Shown here in pieces: positions 35,868 through 44,953 of a DNA stretch of 64,000 nt. The position numbers were made by a program, and so were the translations under genes. The DNA is from an uncultured Bacteroidota bacterium (GTDB taxonomy: Bacteria > Bacteroidota > Bacteroidia > JABEUT01): NCBI GenBank assembly GCA_903863935.1, contig CAIPDV010000104.1, positions 1 through 64,000 on the forward strand. The letters are read 5' to 3'. How positions within the stretch are numbered: position 1 is the first letter of the stretch; every line of letters begins with the position of its first letter. Below the pieces are notes generated by a model. The model saw only the letters and a program-made list of their open reading frames with translations. It ran no database searches and was not told the origin of the DNA.

Positions 35868-36476
35868 TTATTGATTCTCCCCGTTACCTTTCATGCTAAC
35901 GGTAATGGCTTCATTATTCGAAGTTGAATAGATAACAGTAACCCTTACAAAACCTACCTGGGCAGCACTTGTTGAGCCCATGTCGGAATTAGCAACTTGT
36001 AGCATTATTCCAAAAGCAGGGGAATTTACATCGGAAGCCGATAATTTAAGCCCCCATAAATTAGTTTCTGACCCATAAATGGCCCTGGAAGTTTCAGTGC
36101 GCCAGTAATCGTTATAGGCGAAATTATTTCCTACCGGTTGTCCATTCACAACCAGTTTAACTGTTTTATCCGTAAATCCCATGGTTCCTCCTTGCTTTTC
36201 CAGGGTTATTTTTAACCCTTTAATAGTAGCCCCTTCAGGTATGGAGAAATTAAAATTGCTTAAAATTATATTATCTGAATTTTGACCCGGTTCAAGCGAA
36301 CAAGAAGCTGTATTAGTAGTATCGGAATACATACCCTCCGGATGTTCCCAGGGAGAATCAGCTTTTTCACCTACAACAGTTTTGCCGGCAATTTTCGACA
36401 TTGATATTGTTTGCGCATCCATGTATGATACGGCAAAACTGAACATGCATAATAAAGTAATGCTTCTTAATTTCAT
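35868..36476 (-). CDS. secreted protein of unknown function
   Basis: This 202-aa protein has a signal peptide 'MKLRSITLLCMFSFAVSYMDAQ'. The mature part looks like a single beta-sandwich: 'SDNIILSNFNFSIPEGATIKGLKITLEKQGG', 'DKTVKLVVNGQPVGNNFAYNDYWRT' and 'VGFVRVTVIYST'. This pattern is seen in surface or appendage-type structural domains, but I do not recognise a named family. No sorting domain is present. It stands alone on the minus strand, followed by 246 bp without a gene up to the ABC exporter. Confidence 0.68.
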   Translation of the reverse strand: MKLRSITLLCMFSFAVSYMDAQTISMSKIAGKTVVGEKADSPWEHPEGMYSDTTNTASCSLEPGQNSDNIILSNFNFSIPEGATIKGLKITLEKQGGTMGFTDKTVKLVVNGQPVGNNFAYNDYWRTETSRAIYGSETNLWGLKLSASDVNSPAFGIMLQVANSDMGSTSAAQVGFVRVTVIYSTSNNEAITVSMKGNGENQ

Positions 36477-36665
36477 AGTTTTAGGGTGTTGGTTATTAAC
36501 TAAAAAATTGGAGAAAAACTAAACGTGTTCTGTATATAGTCTACGGTATTTAGTCAGTTTTGTTACTGTATTTTATCAGTTTTTGGAAATGGTAATACGA
36601 GAGAATAAAAAAATCAATATTGTGGTAATGCAAGGCCACTGATCCATTTTATTATAGTTCCCGGA

Positions 36666-36694
36666 TTGAGGTTATGCACTTTTGCCTACCTTTG
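36666..36694 (+). promoter_or_regulatory. promoter of the MsbA-like ABC exporter, -33 and -7 elements
   Basis: TTG (36666-36668), an 18-bp spacer and TACCTTTG (36687-36694) form the best full match to the Bacteroidota promoter pattern in the window. Transcription would start near 36701, about 22 nt before the ATG at 36723. Confidence 0.65.
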
Positions 36695-36722
36695 CAATTA
36701 TACCCATGAATATTTGCGTTAG

Positions 36723-38498
36723 ATGAGCGAACCCGGCGGAAAAGCATTCGATTTTAAAGCATTCAGAAGAGTACTTGAATATTTGCAGCCCTACAAAAAA
36801 ATTGCATGGCTAACATTTATTTTAAGTATCCTGATGGCTGCATTTGCACCATTATCCCCAGTTCTCATACGATACATTCAGGATGCTTTTATGCAACTCG
36901 GCAAAACAGAAGGAATGCCATTCCTGCTTAAAACATGCCTTATTCTTTTCCTTGTTCTTAGTGCCAGAAGCTTCATACAATTCGTAAACACATACCTGGC
37001 AAGCCTTTTGGGGCAGCATATTATAAAGGATATGCGCATTAAACTTTACAAACATATCCTCGACATGAAGTTGCAATTCTTCGACAGGACACCAGTCGGA
37101 ACGCTTGTAACCCGTGTTACTTCTGATATTGAAACCATAGCCGAAGTTTTTTCAGATGGTTTGGTTGTCATCATCAACCAATTTCTGGTGGTAATTGTTA
37201 TTATGGTGGTAATGATTGTTATCAACTGGAAACTTGCCCTACTTAGCCTAAGTGTTTTTCCTGTTTTATTATTTGCCACCTATCTGTTCCAAAGAGCCAC
37301 CCGCAAATCATTTCAGGAAGTAAGGATACAGGTTGCACGCCTGAATGCTTTTGTACAGGAACATATAACCGGAATGAGCATAGTGCAGGTATTTAACCGC
37401 GAAAAAACAGAACTTGATAAGTTCAGGCAAATTAACAATAGCCATAAAGTCGCTAACATCCGTTCCATCTGGTATTATTCAATCTTCTTTCCGCTGGTTG
37501 ATATCTTGTCATCTATTGCCATTGCAATTATAGTTTGGTGGTGTACACGCGGAATGTTGAAGGGCACCGAAACAGCCGGAACTATTACAGAATATGTGCT
37601 TTTTATAAACTTACTTTTCGGACCAATTCGCCAGCTATCAGATAAATTCAATACCCTGCAAATGGGTGTTGTGGCCTCCGACCGGATTTTTAAACTTTTG
37701 GATACCTCCGGAAATATACAGGATAGCGGAACCCTTGCTCCGGCAAAACTAAAAGGCAAAATAAAATTTGAAGACGTCTTTTTTGCATACCAGAATGAAG
37801 ATTGGGTGCTTAAAGGAGTCAACTTTGATATTGAACCCGGAAAAACCCTTGCCATTGTTGGTGCTACAGGTGCAGGGAAATCATCAATGATAAATATACT
37901 GGGTCGCTTTTATGAATATCAGAAAGGTTCAATTTTATTGGATGATACTGAAATAAGAAGCTACACCATTGAAACATTACGCAAGAATATTGCAATAGTA
38001 CTACAGGATGTATTTTTATTTTCTGATACTATTTCCAATAATATTGCTTTATATAATAAAGACATTACCCTTGCACATATTCAGGCTGCCGCCGAGGCTA
38101 TTGGTGCAGAATCCTTTATCGAAAGCCTTCCAGGAGGATATAATTACAATGTAAGAGAACGGGGCAATATGCTTTCAGCCGGACAAAGGCAGCTTGTTTC
38201 CTTTATCAGGGCATACGTTCAGAATCCTGCTATTTTGGTGCTGGATGAGGCCACCTCATCAATTGATACGGAAACAGAAAAACTGATTCAGACGGCAATT
38301 GAAAAATTAACCGAACATAGAACTTCAATTATCATAGCACATAGACTGGCTACGATTCAAAGAGCTGATAAAATCCTTGTGCTCGACCATGGGGTTGTTG
38401 TTGAATCAGGAACACACAGAGAATTGCTTCAAAAAGACGGATTTTATCGAAAACTTTATGAAATACAGTTTCAGAAAGAAGAAAAACTAAGAGCTTAA
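36723..38498 (+). CDS. ABC transporter, fused permease/ATPase (MsbA-like exporter)
   Basis: This 591-aa half-transporter has six transmembrane helices in the first 320 residues ('MRIKLYKHILDMKLQFFDRTPVGTLVTRVTSD' is the typical coupling region). The ATPase domain has Walker A 'GATGAGKSSMINIL', signature 'LSAGQRQLVSFIRAY', Walker B 'ILVLDEATSSID' and the H-loop in 'IIAHRLATI'. The family moves lipids, drugs or peptides out of the cytosol as a homodimer. Together with similar Bacteroidota genes it is often called MsbA-like, but lipid A transport is not proven by sequence. The start ATG overlaps a TGA (ATGA) that ends a 6-codon reading frame; that is probably chance. Confidence 0.93.
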   Translation: MSEPGGKAFDFKAFRRVLEYLQPYKKIAWLTFILSILMAAFAPLSPVLIRYIQDAFMQLGKTEGMPFLLKTCLILFLVLSARSFIQFVNTYLASLLGQHIIKDMRIKLYKHILDMKLQFFDRTPVGTLVTRVTSDIETIAEVFSDGLVVIINQFLVVIVIMVVMIVINWKLALLSLSVFPVLLFATYLFQRATRKSFQEVRIQVARLNAFVQEHITGMSIVQVFNREKTELDKFRQINNSHKVANIRSIWYYSIFFPLVDILSSIAIAIIVWWCTRGMLKGTETAGTITEYVLFINLLFGPIRQLSDKFNTLQMGVVASDRIFKLLDTSGNIQDSGTLAPAKLKGKIKFEDVFFAYQNEDWVLKGVNFDIEPGKTLAIVGATGAGKSSMINILGRFYEYQKGSILLDDTEIRSYTIETLRKNIAIVLQDVFLFSDTISNNIALYNKDITLAHIQAAAEAIGAESFIESLPGGYNYNVRERGNMLSAGQRQLVSFIRAYVQNPAILVLDEATSSIDTETEKLIQTAIEKLTEHRTSIIIAHRLATIQRADKILVLDHGVVVESGTHRELLQKDGFYRKLYEIQFQKEEKLRA

Positions 38499-38547
38499 GC
38501 AATTTTCATAACTGTCTTTAAATCAATCCACATTCAGCATTTGCAAT

Positions 38548-38570
38548 GTTAAGAATGTTTATTTCTTAAC
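38548..38570 (+). terminator. hairpin after the MsbA-like gene
   Basis: GTTAAGAA-TGTTTAT-TTCTTAAC is a perfect 8-bp stem with a 7-nt loop followed by a T-rich stretch. It lies between the ABC exporter and the promoter of the next gene. Confidence 0.45.
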
Positions 38571-38612
38571 AAATTCTTTCTGTTTTAAACACCTATTTGT
38601 GGAAAAATATAT

Positions 38613-38620
38613 TATATTTG
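38613..38620 (+). promoter_or_regulatory. candidate -7 box of the GIY-YIG-like gene
   Basis: TATATTTG fits TAnnTTTG. It lies 24 nt before the ATG at 38645 and inside the extra N-terminal part of the ORF-track call, which supports the shorter protein. Confidence 0.5.
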
Positions 38621-38644
38621 TATTCATACCCGATAAAAAGTAAT

Positions 38645-39001
38645 ATGTCAATACATAAAAGGTGGTCTAATTACACCCGTCAAAACGCATCTTCCGAACC
38701 CGACACAAACGGAGTCTATGAAATAGGAGATATTGAAACAGGAGCTATTCTCTATATTGGAGAAGGAAATATCCGTACAGGATTACTTGCACACAGCCCG
38801 GATGGAGGAAAGAAAAAACATGTTTCTATCTTTGGAACCTCTATTGTTGGCTTATACGGTTACCGCTTTGAAATTACAACAAGCAAAGATAAAGCCAAAC
38901 AACGCCAAAAGGAATTACTGAAAGACTTTAAAACAACCTATGGCTCCCTTCCTCGTTTCAACCAGAAACAGGAAAAATCGGCGGCACCGGTATTTATTTA
39001 A
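38645..39001 (+). CDS. small stand-alone GIY-YIG-like protein
   Basis: This 118-aa protein is read from the ATG at 38645; the TTG start in the track lies upstream of the promoter box. The sequence has 'NGVYEIGD', then 'AILYIGEGNIRTGLLAH', which fits the GIY-YIG pattern (Y, YIG, then the conserved Arg). A helix with 'RQKELLKDFKTTYGSLPRFN' follows, where Glu and Asn match the metal-binding positions. GIY-YIG domains are nucleases in repair, restriction and mobile elements; a protein with only the domain has no clear role. No DNA-binding part is attached. It converges on the lipoprotein pair with a 4-bp gap. Confidence 0.66.
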   Translation: MSIHKRWSNYTRQNASSEPDTNGVYEIGDIETGAILYIGEGNIRTGLLAHSPDGGKKKHVSIFGTSIVGLYGYRFEITTSKDKAKQRQKELLKDFKTTYGSLPRFNQKQEKSAAPVFI

Positions 39002-39005
39002 TATT

Positions 39006-39482
39006 TTACTCTATCCGGATTGATTGCCCCGGCGCGGGCTTCATATACAATTCCACAAATGTACCCTGTGAGTCGAGGTTAATTTTAATATCGATGGCAC
39101 TATCCATGCCAATGCGGATATGATTCGCATGAAAATCCCAGAAATCAGTATAATTATGGGCACCCGTAAAATACCCGATGCCCTTTCTATAATGCCATTT
39201 ACCCGACATATTTAATACTTTACCATTTGCGCTGAAAGTGCTATCGCTACGCAAGTCGTACGATTGACCATTATAGGCACATTCCATCTCTTTTACCCTT
39301 GCCATAATAACATACCTTAATGAATCGGAATAATCGTTGATGTTTTGTACATAAATGCTTGCTTTTCTTACCACCCATCTATGTGAAAGTTTATCCATAT
39401 CGGTTTCCTTTTTGAAGAAATTACAGGACACAAATAAGACACCTCCTAATATTCCTGTCAAAAGCAATAATGTGTATTTCAT
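39006..39482 (-). CDS. small lipoprotein, paralog of its upstream neighbour
   Basis: This 158-aa lipoprotein is read from the ATG at 39482 (the track uses a TTG three codons earlier). The signal 'MKYTLLLLTGILGGVLFVSC' has an SPII cysteine. The mature part 'LSHRWVVRKASIYVQN...YDLRSDSTFSANGKVLNMSGKWHY' suggests a small lipocalin-like beta-barrel. It ends 'LYMKPAPGQSIRIE'. The same layout is seen in the gene 17 bp upstream, so this is a tandem duplication in one operon. The function is unknown. Confidence 0.72.
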   Translation of the reverse strand: MKYTLLLLTGILGGVLFVSCNFFKKETDMDKLSHRWVVRKASIYVQNINDYSDSLRYVIMARVKEMECAYNGQSYDLRSDSTFSANGKVLNMSGKWHYRKGIGYFTGAHNYTDFWDFHANHIRIGMDSAIDIKINLDSQGTFVELYMKPAPGQSIRIE

Positions 39483-39498
39483 ACTGGGCAATTAAAAC

Positions 39499-39966
39499 TC
39501 AATAGTCTGTCTTTACTGCCTGGCCCGGTGCAGGTTTCAGATGTAACTGAACATATGAACTATCGCTACCCAGGGTAAGCCGAACAATCAGGATACTATC
39601 ATGGCCTATTTCAACTTTTTTGCCAATAGACTTCCATTCTGCCTGCTTGCCATCTGAAGTGGTAAACATTACCTCTCCGTCTTTTTCATCCCATTTTCCT
39701 GTCAGGTTCTTTAATTTTCCCGCCGTACTAAAGGTGCCATCCTCTTTCAGGTCATATTCCTGACCTTTATAATCATTTTGCATGGAGGTAATAATTTTAG
39801 CAAGAGTATCAGTTGCCCAATCTTTAATGTTGCGAACTTCAGGCGAATAAATTTCAGCATATTGAACCACCCATTTGTTGGTGAGTTTTGCTTTGTTGCT
39901 GCGGGAGCATGAATATAAAGCAATCACAAATAGTAAGCCTAGAAGGAGTACTGATATTTTTTTCAT
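39499..39966 (-). CDS. small lipoprotein, first of a paralogous pair
   Basis: This 155-aa lipoprotein has signal 'MKKISVLLLGLLFVIALYSC'. The mature part 'LTNKWVVQYAEIYSPEVRNIKDWAT...YDLKEDGTFSTAGKLKNLTGKW' and the end 'LHLKPAPGQAVKTDY' match the downstream gene position by position (W-V-V, Y-D-L, G-T-F/S-T-F, G-K-W, KPAPGQ). The fold may be lipocalin-like. It is probably periplasmic and membrane-anchored. Function unknown. Confidence 0.72.
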   Translation of the reverse strand: MKKISVLLLGLLFVIALYSCSRSNKAKLTNKWVVQYAEIYSPEVRNIKDWATDTLAKIITSMQNDYKGQEYDLKEDGTFSTAGKLKNLTGKWDEKDGEVMFTTSDGKQAEWKSIGKKVEIGHDSILIVRLTLGSDSSYVQLHLKPAPGQAVKTDY

Positions 39967-40053
39967 TAAAAGATTTCTTTGTTAGGCAAAAGTATTATTA
40001 AATAGAAATTGGTGCTGGTTATTGACTTAACAATTTCATACTCTTTGATTTAT

Positions 40054-40061
40054 TATCTTTG
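40054..40061 (+). promoter_or_regulatory. candidate -7 box of the 40.1-kb gene
   Basis: TATCTTTG fits TAnnTTTG and lies 20 nt before the TTG start at 40082, which supports that start codon. Confidence 0.5.
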
Positions 40062-40081
40062 AAACAAATTAAGCATACAAG

Positions 40082-41536
40082 TTGAAAAACTGGCTCATAT
40101 TTCTTTTTCTGCTTTGCTCCATATTTGCTTTTGGGCAGAAGCATTCTCGCTTTTATAATAAAAAAGGGCAACTGATTGCCGATACCAATTACAGGATTAA
40201 CAAAGAACAGTTAAAGAGATTTATTCTAATTGAGGATTCTCTAAGTGCGTTTATTCAGAATATGATAGGTGCCCCTCAACAAAAAACAGAAGGTAAAATA
40301 CCTGTAAATATTATAATGTCCTTAACAATTTGCGGGGAAAGCTGCATCAGTGTTGGGCTTGAGAGAGGTGTAAATGACAATTTGGATAATAGATGCCTTA
40401 ATTTCCTAAAGCAATTATACGGACATCCATTTTTAAATACTGCTTTTTCTAAGGGCTTGACTGAAAAAAAATACTATCTTTCGATTCAGTTTTGGATTGT
40501 TGAAGAAAAGCATACTAATTCATCAAATGAAACAGCGAGTAACATTGCACCCCTTACAGTAAACAGGTTTCCACCGCCAAATCCTTTAGATACAAACATT
40601 CGCAAACTAATGGACTCCATTGATATGGTGATGAAAGGAAAATGGAACTACTGGCATTATATGAATAAAAATTTTTGGAGTTGGACTTGGTATTATATTC
40701 ATGGCGATAGACATGACAAAACACGTATTTCGGAATTGGATACTTTATATGTTAATAATGGCTATACGCCAGGAGGTGAATATATCGAAGATGGCTCATA
40801 CCCATATTCAATTAAATATTACCCCAAATCAAAAAAGCTTGAATGTGGCAGCCATCAAAAGATTTGGCTACTAAAGGGCGATGCGTTTATCAGTGATATT
40901 TATTATGAATATTGGAATGGAGGAAATGCAGGATGGAAAGCTTACTTGTATACCCTAACAGATACAATATTCAAAGGAGACAGACCCTGCTTCTTGCGTT
41001 CGCCTATTGATTCAACAAATTACTATCTATTTCTGGATAGAAATTATTCGGGATTTAATCAATACACTAACTCCTTTATTATTGGAAAAACAGTAGCAAA
41101 ATATAGAAAAAGTAGCCTTCATAAGACTAGTGGTTCTTTAATTCAATGTAGATTACTAAATCCAAAGCAAGCTCAGGGCTTCTATAAAATGACTTCTTAT
41201 TTCTTATATCAAAATGATAATTTGAATACTAATTTTAAGGAAGGTGATACTATATTTTTAAGATATAGTACATGGGGCTATTGTGACACTATTAGTCAGA
41301 ACTGCGTTTCTTATGGTCAAATTAGTGAATGCTATCCTTTCAAAGAAAGCCAATTGCTGGAGAGTCCAATCTATTTAGTTAATACTAATCTTCCTGTAGC
41401 TAATTATAAACTACCATGTTACAGAAGAATTCTCAATTTAATGCCAAGAAGAAAACATTGGAAAGACCCCTCAGCTAAGGATCCAGTTAATAAATACCTG
41501 TTTAAAAACGGCTACACTTATACAGAACAGAAATAA
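40082..41536 (+). CDS. secreted protein of unknown function with TTG start
   Basis: This 484-aa protein starts at a TTG that is placed well behind a promoter box. It is followed at once by a signal peptide 'KNWLIFLFLLCSIFAFGQ', with no ATG before about residue 60. The N-terminal part (about 30-160, 'GKIPVNIIMSLTICGESCISVGLE...QFWIVEE') has the length and tone of a TonB C-terminal or similar small alpha/beta module, but this is not firm. The remainder is rich in Tyr, Trp, Asn and Lys with no motif I recognise. The base composition is a little more AT-rich than its neighbours. Function unknown. Confidence 0.65.
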   Translation: MKNWLIFLFLLCSIFAFGQKHSRFYNKKGQLIADTNYRINKEQLKRFILIEDSLSAFIQNMIGAPQQKTEGKIPVNIIMSLTICGESCISVGLERGVNDNLDNRCLNFLKQLYGHPFLNTAFSKGLTEKKYYLSIQFWIVEEKHTNSSNETASNIAPLTVNRFPPPNPLDTNIRKLMDSIDMVMKGKWNYWHYMNKNFWSWTWYYIHGDRHDKTRISELDTLYVNNGYTPGGEYIEDGSYPYSIKYYPKSKKLECGSHQKIWLLKGDAFISDIYYEYWNGGNAGWKAYLYTLTDTIFKGDRPCFLRSPIDSTNYYLFLDRNYSGFNQYTNSFIIGKTVAKYRKSSLHKTSGSLIQCRLLNPKQAQGFYKMTSYFLYQNDNLNTNFKEGDTIFLRYSTWGYCDTISQNCVSYGQISECYPFKESQLLESPIYLVNTNLPVANYKLPCYRRILNLMPRRKHWKDPSAKDPVNKYLFKNGYTYTEQK

Positions 41537-41608
41537 AAAACCCAACTCGCAGGACTAAGAATACTAATTATGGATTTTAAAATCTTAGAAGCCTAGGCCT
41601 ACTTTACC

Positions 41609-41896
41609 TCATTGGTAAGCCAGAATTCCACCTTTCAGATTATAAAGGTTAGTGTAGCCAAGTTTTTGCTCGAGCGCCTGAATAACCGAGGCCGAACGCA
41701 TTCCAGATTTGCAGTGAATAACAACTTTCTTATCTTTTGAAATTTCTCCGGCCCGAACAACAGCCATACCCATTGGGATATTTAAGCCACCAATGTTTGT
41801 TTCTTCAACTTCCCAGGGTTCGCGAACATCAATAAGCTGGAAGTCCTCTTGGGAATCCTGCATTTTCTTTAGTTCGAGGGCTGTTACTTCTTTCAT
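41609..41896 (-). CDS. rhodanese-like domain protein
   Basis: This 95-aa protein is a single rhodanese domain of the PspE/GlpE size. 'FQLIDVREPWEVEETNIGG' is the CDC25-like N-terminal motif, and 'KVVIHCKSGMRSASVIQAL' carries the active-site Cys (about residue 64) in the loop CKSGMR. Such proteins transfer sulfane sulfur to cyanide or to a protein thiol. No signal peptide is present, so it is cytosolic. It begins 4 bp after atpG and is probably the last gene of the ATP synthase operon. The physiological sulfur acceptor is unknown. Confidence 0.9.
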   Translation of the reverse strand: MKEVTALELKKMQDSQEDFQLIDVREPWEVEETNIGGLNIPMGMAVVRAGEISKDKKVVIHCKSGMRSASVIQALEQKLGYTNLYNLKGGILAYQ

Positions 41897-41899
41897 GAA

Positions 41900-42796
41900 T
41901 TAGCTATTGATAGCTTCAGCTCCGGCAACAATTTCCAAAATTTCCTTTGTAATAGCCGCCTGACGCGCTTTATTGTAAGACAATTTGAGGCTCTTGATCA
42001 ATTCAGACGCATTATCGGTTGCTTTGTGCATGGCAGTCATACGCGCGCCATGTTCAGCAGCATACGAATCAAGTAATGAACGGAAAAACCTAACCTTTAA
42101 AGCATACGGAATCAAATCCTGAATGATTTGCTCCTGGTCAGGTTCAAAAATATAATCAGGTTTAATGCCTTTAATAGCTTCCTTTGGGGACTTATTTTTA
42201 GAAGACTCAATATTAAATGGAAGAAGCTGGTCAACGGTTAATACTTGAGTAGCTGCATTCTTAAAACGGTTATAAACCACTTCTACCCTATCCACTTTAC
42301 CTTCTGCATAGAGTTTAAGAATTTCTCCAACAAACTCGGCTGCGTTATCGTATGTTAACTTATCCCAAATTTCGTTGCGTGAAGAAAATATTTTGGCATT
42401 GGCTCTTTTGAAGAAGTCAGTACCTTTTTTACCAACACAAGCAAGACTTACATTGCCTTTGGCCATTTGTTCAGGGTATTTTTCCCTGATCAACTGATTA
42501 ACGCCTTTTATAACAGAGGCATTGAACCCACCACATAACCCACGATTGGAGGTAATAACAGCAATTATTACTCTTTCCGCCGGGCGGGTTTGTGCATAAA
42601 CGCCAGCACTTGAACCGGCTGAGTCAATAAGGTTATCCAGTATTTCTTTCAGCTTGGCTTCAAATGGACGCATTTGTATAATTGCATCCTGTGCCCTGCG
42701 CAACTTAGCTGCCGACACCATTTTCATGGCACTGGTAATTTGTTGCGTAGAAATTACTGATGCTATCCGTATGCGTACCTCTTTTAAGTTTGGCAT
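41900..42796 (-). CDS. atpG: ATP synthase F1 subunit gamma
   Basis: This 298-aa protein is the central rotor shaft of F1. The N-terminal helix 'NLKEVRIRIASVISTQQITSAMKMVSAAKLRRAQDA' and C-terminal helix 'RMTAMHKATDNASELIKSLKLSYNKARQAAITKEILEIVAGAEA' are the strongly conserved coiled-coil parts. The central Rossmann-like region has 'ITSNRGLCGGFNAS'. The length is normal. The gene is separated by 6 bp from atpA and 3 bp from the rhodanese gene. Confidence 0.96.
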   Translation of the reverse strand: MPNLKEVRIRIASVISTQQITSAMKMVSAAKLRRAQDAIIQMRPFEAKLKEILDNLIDSAGSSAGVYAQTRPAERVIIAVITSNRGLCGGFNASVIKGVNQLIREKYPEQMAKGNVSLACVGKKGTDFFKRANAKIFSSRNEIWDKLTYDNAAEFVGEILKLYAEGKVDRVEVVYNRFKNAATQVLTVDQLLPFNIESSKNKSPKEAIKGIKPDYIFEPDQEQIIQDLIPYALKVRFFRSLLDSYAAEHGARMTAMHKATDNASELIKSLKLSYNKARQAAITKEILEIVAGAEAINS

Positions 42797-42802
42797 GTCT
42801 TC

Positions 42803-44383
42803 TTACTTCTTATATTTTTTTGATAGGTCCGAAGCAATTTTTTCAAGTGTAGCAACCACATCATCAGGCAGTTTTCCGGCTTTTAATTCCGATAAAACAT
42901 TCTTGTGTTGTGCTTCCAAAATGCCTAAATATTCGGTTTCAAATTCTCTTACTTTATCCAATGGAACATCTCTCAACAGACCTTTTGTTCCGCAGTAGAT
43001 AATTGCAACCTGCTTTTCAACAGCCATAGGAGAATATTGAGCCTGTTTCAGGATTTCCACGTTACGTGAACCTTTTTCCAATACATATTTGGTAGCAGCA
43101 TCCAAGTCAGAACCGAATTTAGAGAAGGCCTCCAACTCACGGTATTGAGCTTGGTCAAGTTTCAATGTACCTGCAACCTTTTTCATGGATTTGATCTGCG
43201 CATTACCACCCACGCGCGATACCGAAATACCAACGTTAATTGCAGGCCTTACACCCGCATTAAAGAGGTTACTTTCTAAGAATATCTGTCCGTCAGTAAT
43301 AGAGATAACGTTTGTAGGGATATACGCTGATACGTCACCCGCTTGGGTTTCAATAATAGGCAATGCAGTTAATGAACCACCGCCCTTTACCAAATGCTTG
43401 ATTGATGGCGGTAAATCGTTCATATTGCTTGCAACAGATTGATCGGCATTGATTTTAGCTGCACGTTCAAGTAAACGGGAGTGTAAATAGAACACGTCAC
43501 CCGGATATGCCTCACGTCCCGGAGGGCGGCGAAGAAGCAATGATACCTCACGGTAAGCAACAGCTTGTTTTGAAAGATCATCATAAATAATCAAAGCAGC
43601 TCGGCCTGTGTCGCGGAAAAACTCACCCATAGCAGCACCTGAAAGCGGAGCGAAGAACTGCATAGGAGCAGGATCAGCAGCACTGGCACAAACAATTATG
43701 GTATATGGTAAAGCACCTTGTTCATCTAATGTACGTAATACGTTAGCTACAGTTGAACTCTTCTGACCGATAGCTACATAGATACAATAAACAGGTTGCC
43801 CTTTTTCGTAAAATTCTTTCTGGTTGATGATGGTATCAATAGCGATAGCAGTTTTACCTGTCTGACGGTCGCCAATGATCAACTCACGTTGTCCACGGCC
43901 AATCGGAATCATTGCATCAATTGACTTGATACCTGTTTGGAGTGGTTCATTAACCGGTTGACGATAAATTACACCCGGAGCTTTACGTTCCATAGGCATA
44001 TCATACAATTCACCGCTAATTGGGCCTTTTCCATCAATTGGGTTACCCATACCATCTACAACACGGCCAAGTAAACCTTCGCCGGCTTTAATGGAAGCAA
44101 TCTTTCCGGTGCGCTTTACAGTAGCACCTTCTTTAATATCTCCGGAATTACCAAGTAATACCAACCCTACGTTATCTTCTTCCAAATTTAACGCTACTCC
44201 TTTCAATCCGTTTTCGAATTCAACAAGCTCTCCGGCTTGTACACTGTCCAATCCGAAAACACGGGCAATACCGTCACCAATTTGCAGGACTGTTCCTACT
44301 TCTTCAAGTTCCTTTTCAGACTTAAATCCTGATAATTGTTCGCGTAAAATTGCAGAAACTTCTGCCGGTTTTATTTCAGCCAT
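42803..44383 (-). CDS. atpA: ATP synthase F1 subunit alpha
   Basis: This 526-aa protein is the non-catalytic nucleotide-binding subunit of F1. It has the P-loop '[15 protein letters not shown]' near residue 171, and '[34 protein letters not shown]'. The conserved arginine that reaches into the neighbouring catalytic site lies in '[13 protein letters not shown]'. The N-terminal beta-barrel and C-terminal helical domain are complete. The atpD (beta) gene does not follow; in Bacteroidota it usually lies with atpC at another locus. Confidence 0.97.
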   Translation of the reverse strand: MAEIKPAEVSAILREQLSGFKSEKELEEVGTVLQIGDGIARVFGLDSVQAGELVEFENGLKGVALNLEEDNVGLVLLGNSGDIKEGATVKRTGKIASIKAGEGLLGRVVDGMGNPIDGKGPISGELYDMPMERKAPGVIYRQPVNEPLQTGIKSIDAMIPIGRGQRELIIGDRQTGKTAIAIDTIINQKEFYEKGQPVYCIYVAIGQKSSTVANVLRTLDEQGALPYTIIVCASAADPAPMQFFAPLSGAAMGEFFRDTGRAALIIYDDLSKQAVAYREVSLLLRRPPGREAYPGDVFYLHSRLLERAAKINADQSVASNMNDLPPSIKHLVKGGGSLTALPIIETQAGDVSAYIPTNVISITDGQIFLESNLFNAGVRPAINVGISVSRVGGNAQIKSMKKVAGTLKLDQAQYRELEAFSKFGSDLDAATKYVLEKGSRNVEILKQAQYSPMAVEKQVAIIYCGTKGLLRDVPLDKVREFETEYLGILEAQHKNVLSELKAGKLPDDVVATLEKIASDLSKKYKK

Positions 44384-44396
44384 AACTATTTATAAA

Positions 44397-44948
44397 TTAA
44401 TTAAGTATATACGATTGATTAAAGTTTTTATTAAGACTCTTAAGTTGTTTTAGAACACTCATATCTGCCTGACGGTTTCCGACAGTCAGAACAAATCCGC
44501 CGATAATTTTCGGGTCGATCTTTTCGTGTAATTCTATAGTTGCCTTCAAGTGATTTGTAAGAATCTTTATGAGTTTTTTACGGGTAGGTTCGTCCAGTTG
44601 AATAGCCGAAGTAATTACTACCACGCTTATGTTCATCTTGGTCTTGTATTGATCAATGAACTCCTCGGCAATTTTATCTAAATACGATTCGCGTTTATTC
44701 TTTGCAAGAAGTACAATGAATTTGTCGGTAACTTCTGATATCTGTCCTTTTAAAATCTCTTTTAACGCAGATATTTTCTTGTCGGTTTTAATAAGCGGAC
44801 TTTTCAATAATAACCTGAAATCATTTGCATTCTTACAAACATTCGAAAGCTTTATCATGTCTGCATAAACAGCTTCCAGGTTGTTTTGCTCACCTGCAAG
44901 CTGAAAGAGTGATTTTGCGTAACGGAATGCAATTGCTGAATTAGCCAT
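44397..44948 (-). CDS. atpH: ATP synthase F1 subunit delta
   Basis: This 183-aa protein is the stator cap that joins F1 to the b subunit. It matches the family in 'AFRYAKSLFQLAGEQNNLEAVYADM', 'FRLLLKSPLIKTDKKISALKEIL' and the C-terminal 'ELHEKIDPKIIGGFVLTVGNRQADMSV', where the delta signature 'DPxIIGGFxL' is clear. It lies between atpF (5 bp) and atpA (13 bp) in normal operon order. Confidence 0.95.
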   Translation of the reverse strand: MANSAIAFRYAKSLFQLAGEQNNLEAVYADMIKLSNVCKNANDFRLLLKSPLIKTDKKISALKEILKGQISEVTDKFIVLLAKNKRESYLDKIAEEFIDQYKTKMNISVVVITSAIQLDEPTRKKLIKILTNHLKATIELHEKIDPKIIGGFVLTVGNRQADMSVLKQLKSLNKNFNQSYILN

Positions 44949-44953
44949 CTCTT

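Noticed and set aside
36706-36725. Six-codon frame (MNICVR) ending in the ATGA of the ABC exporter start
   Set aside because: It could be a leader peptide, but it is very short and nothing in it suggests attenuation; chance is more likely.
36852-37076. Minus-strand ORFs inside the ABC exporter and similar shadows within uvrA, atpA, dxs, dsbD and the GT-C gene
   Set aside because: They lie wholly in another frame of well-identified genes and show no independent features.
42803-44383. Loss of ATP synthase beta subunit as a sign of a degraded operon
   Set aside because: In Bacteroidota atpD and atpC normally lie elsewhere, so absence here is expected.
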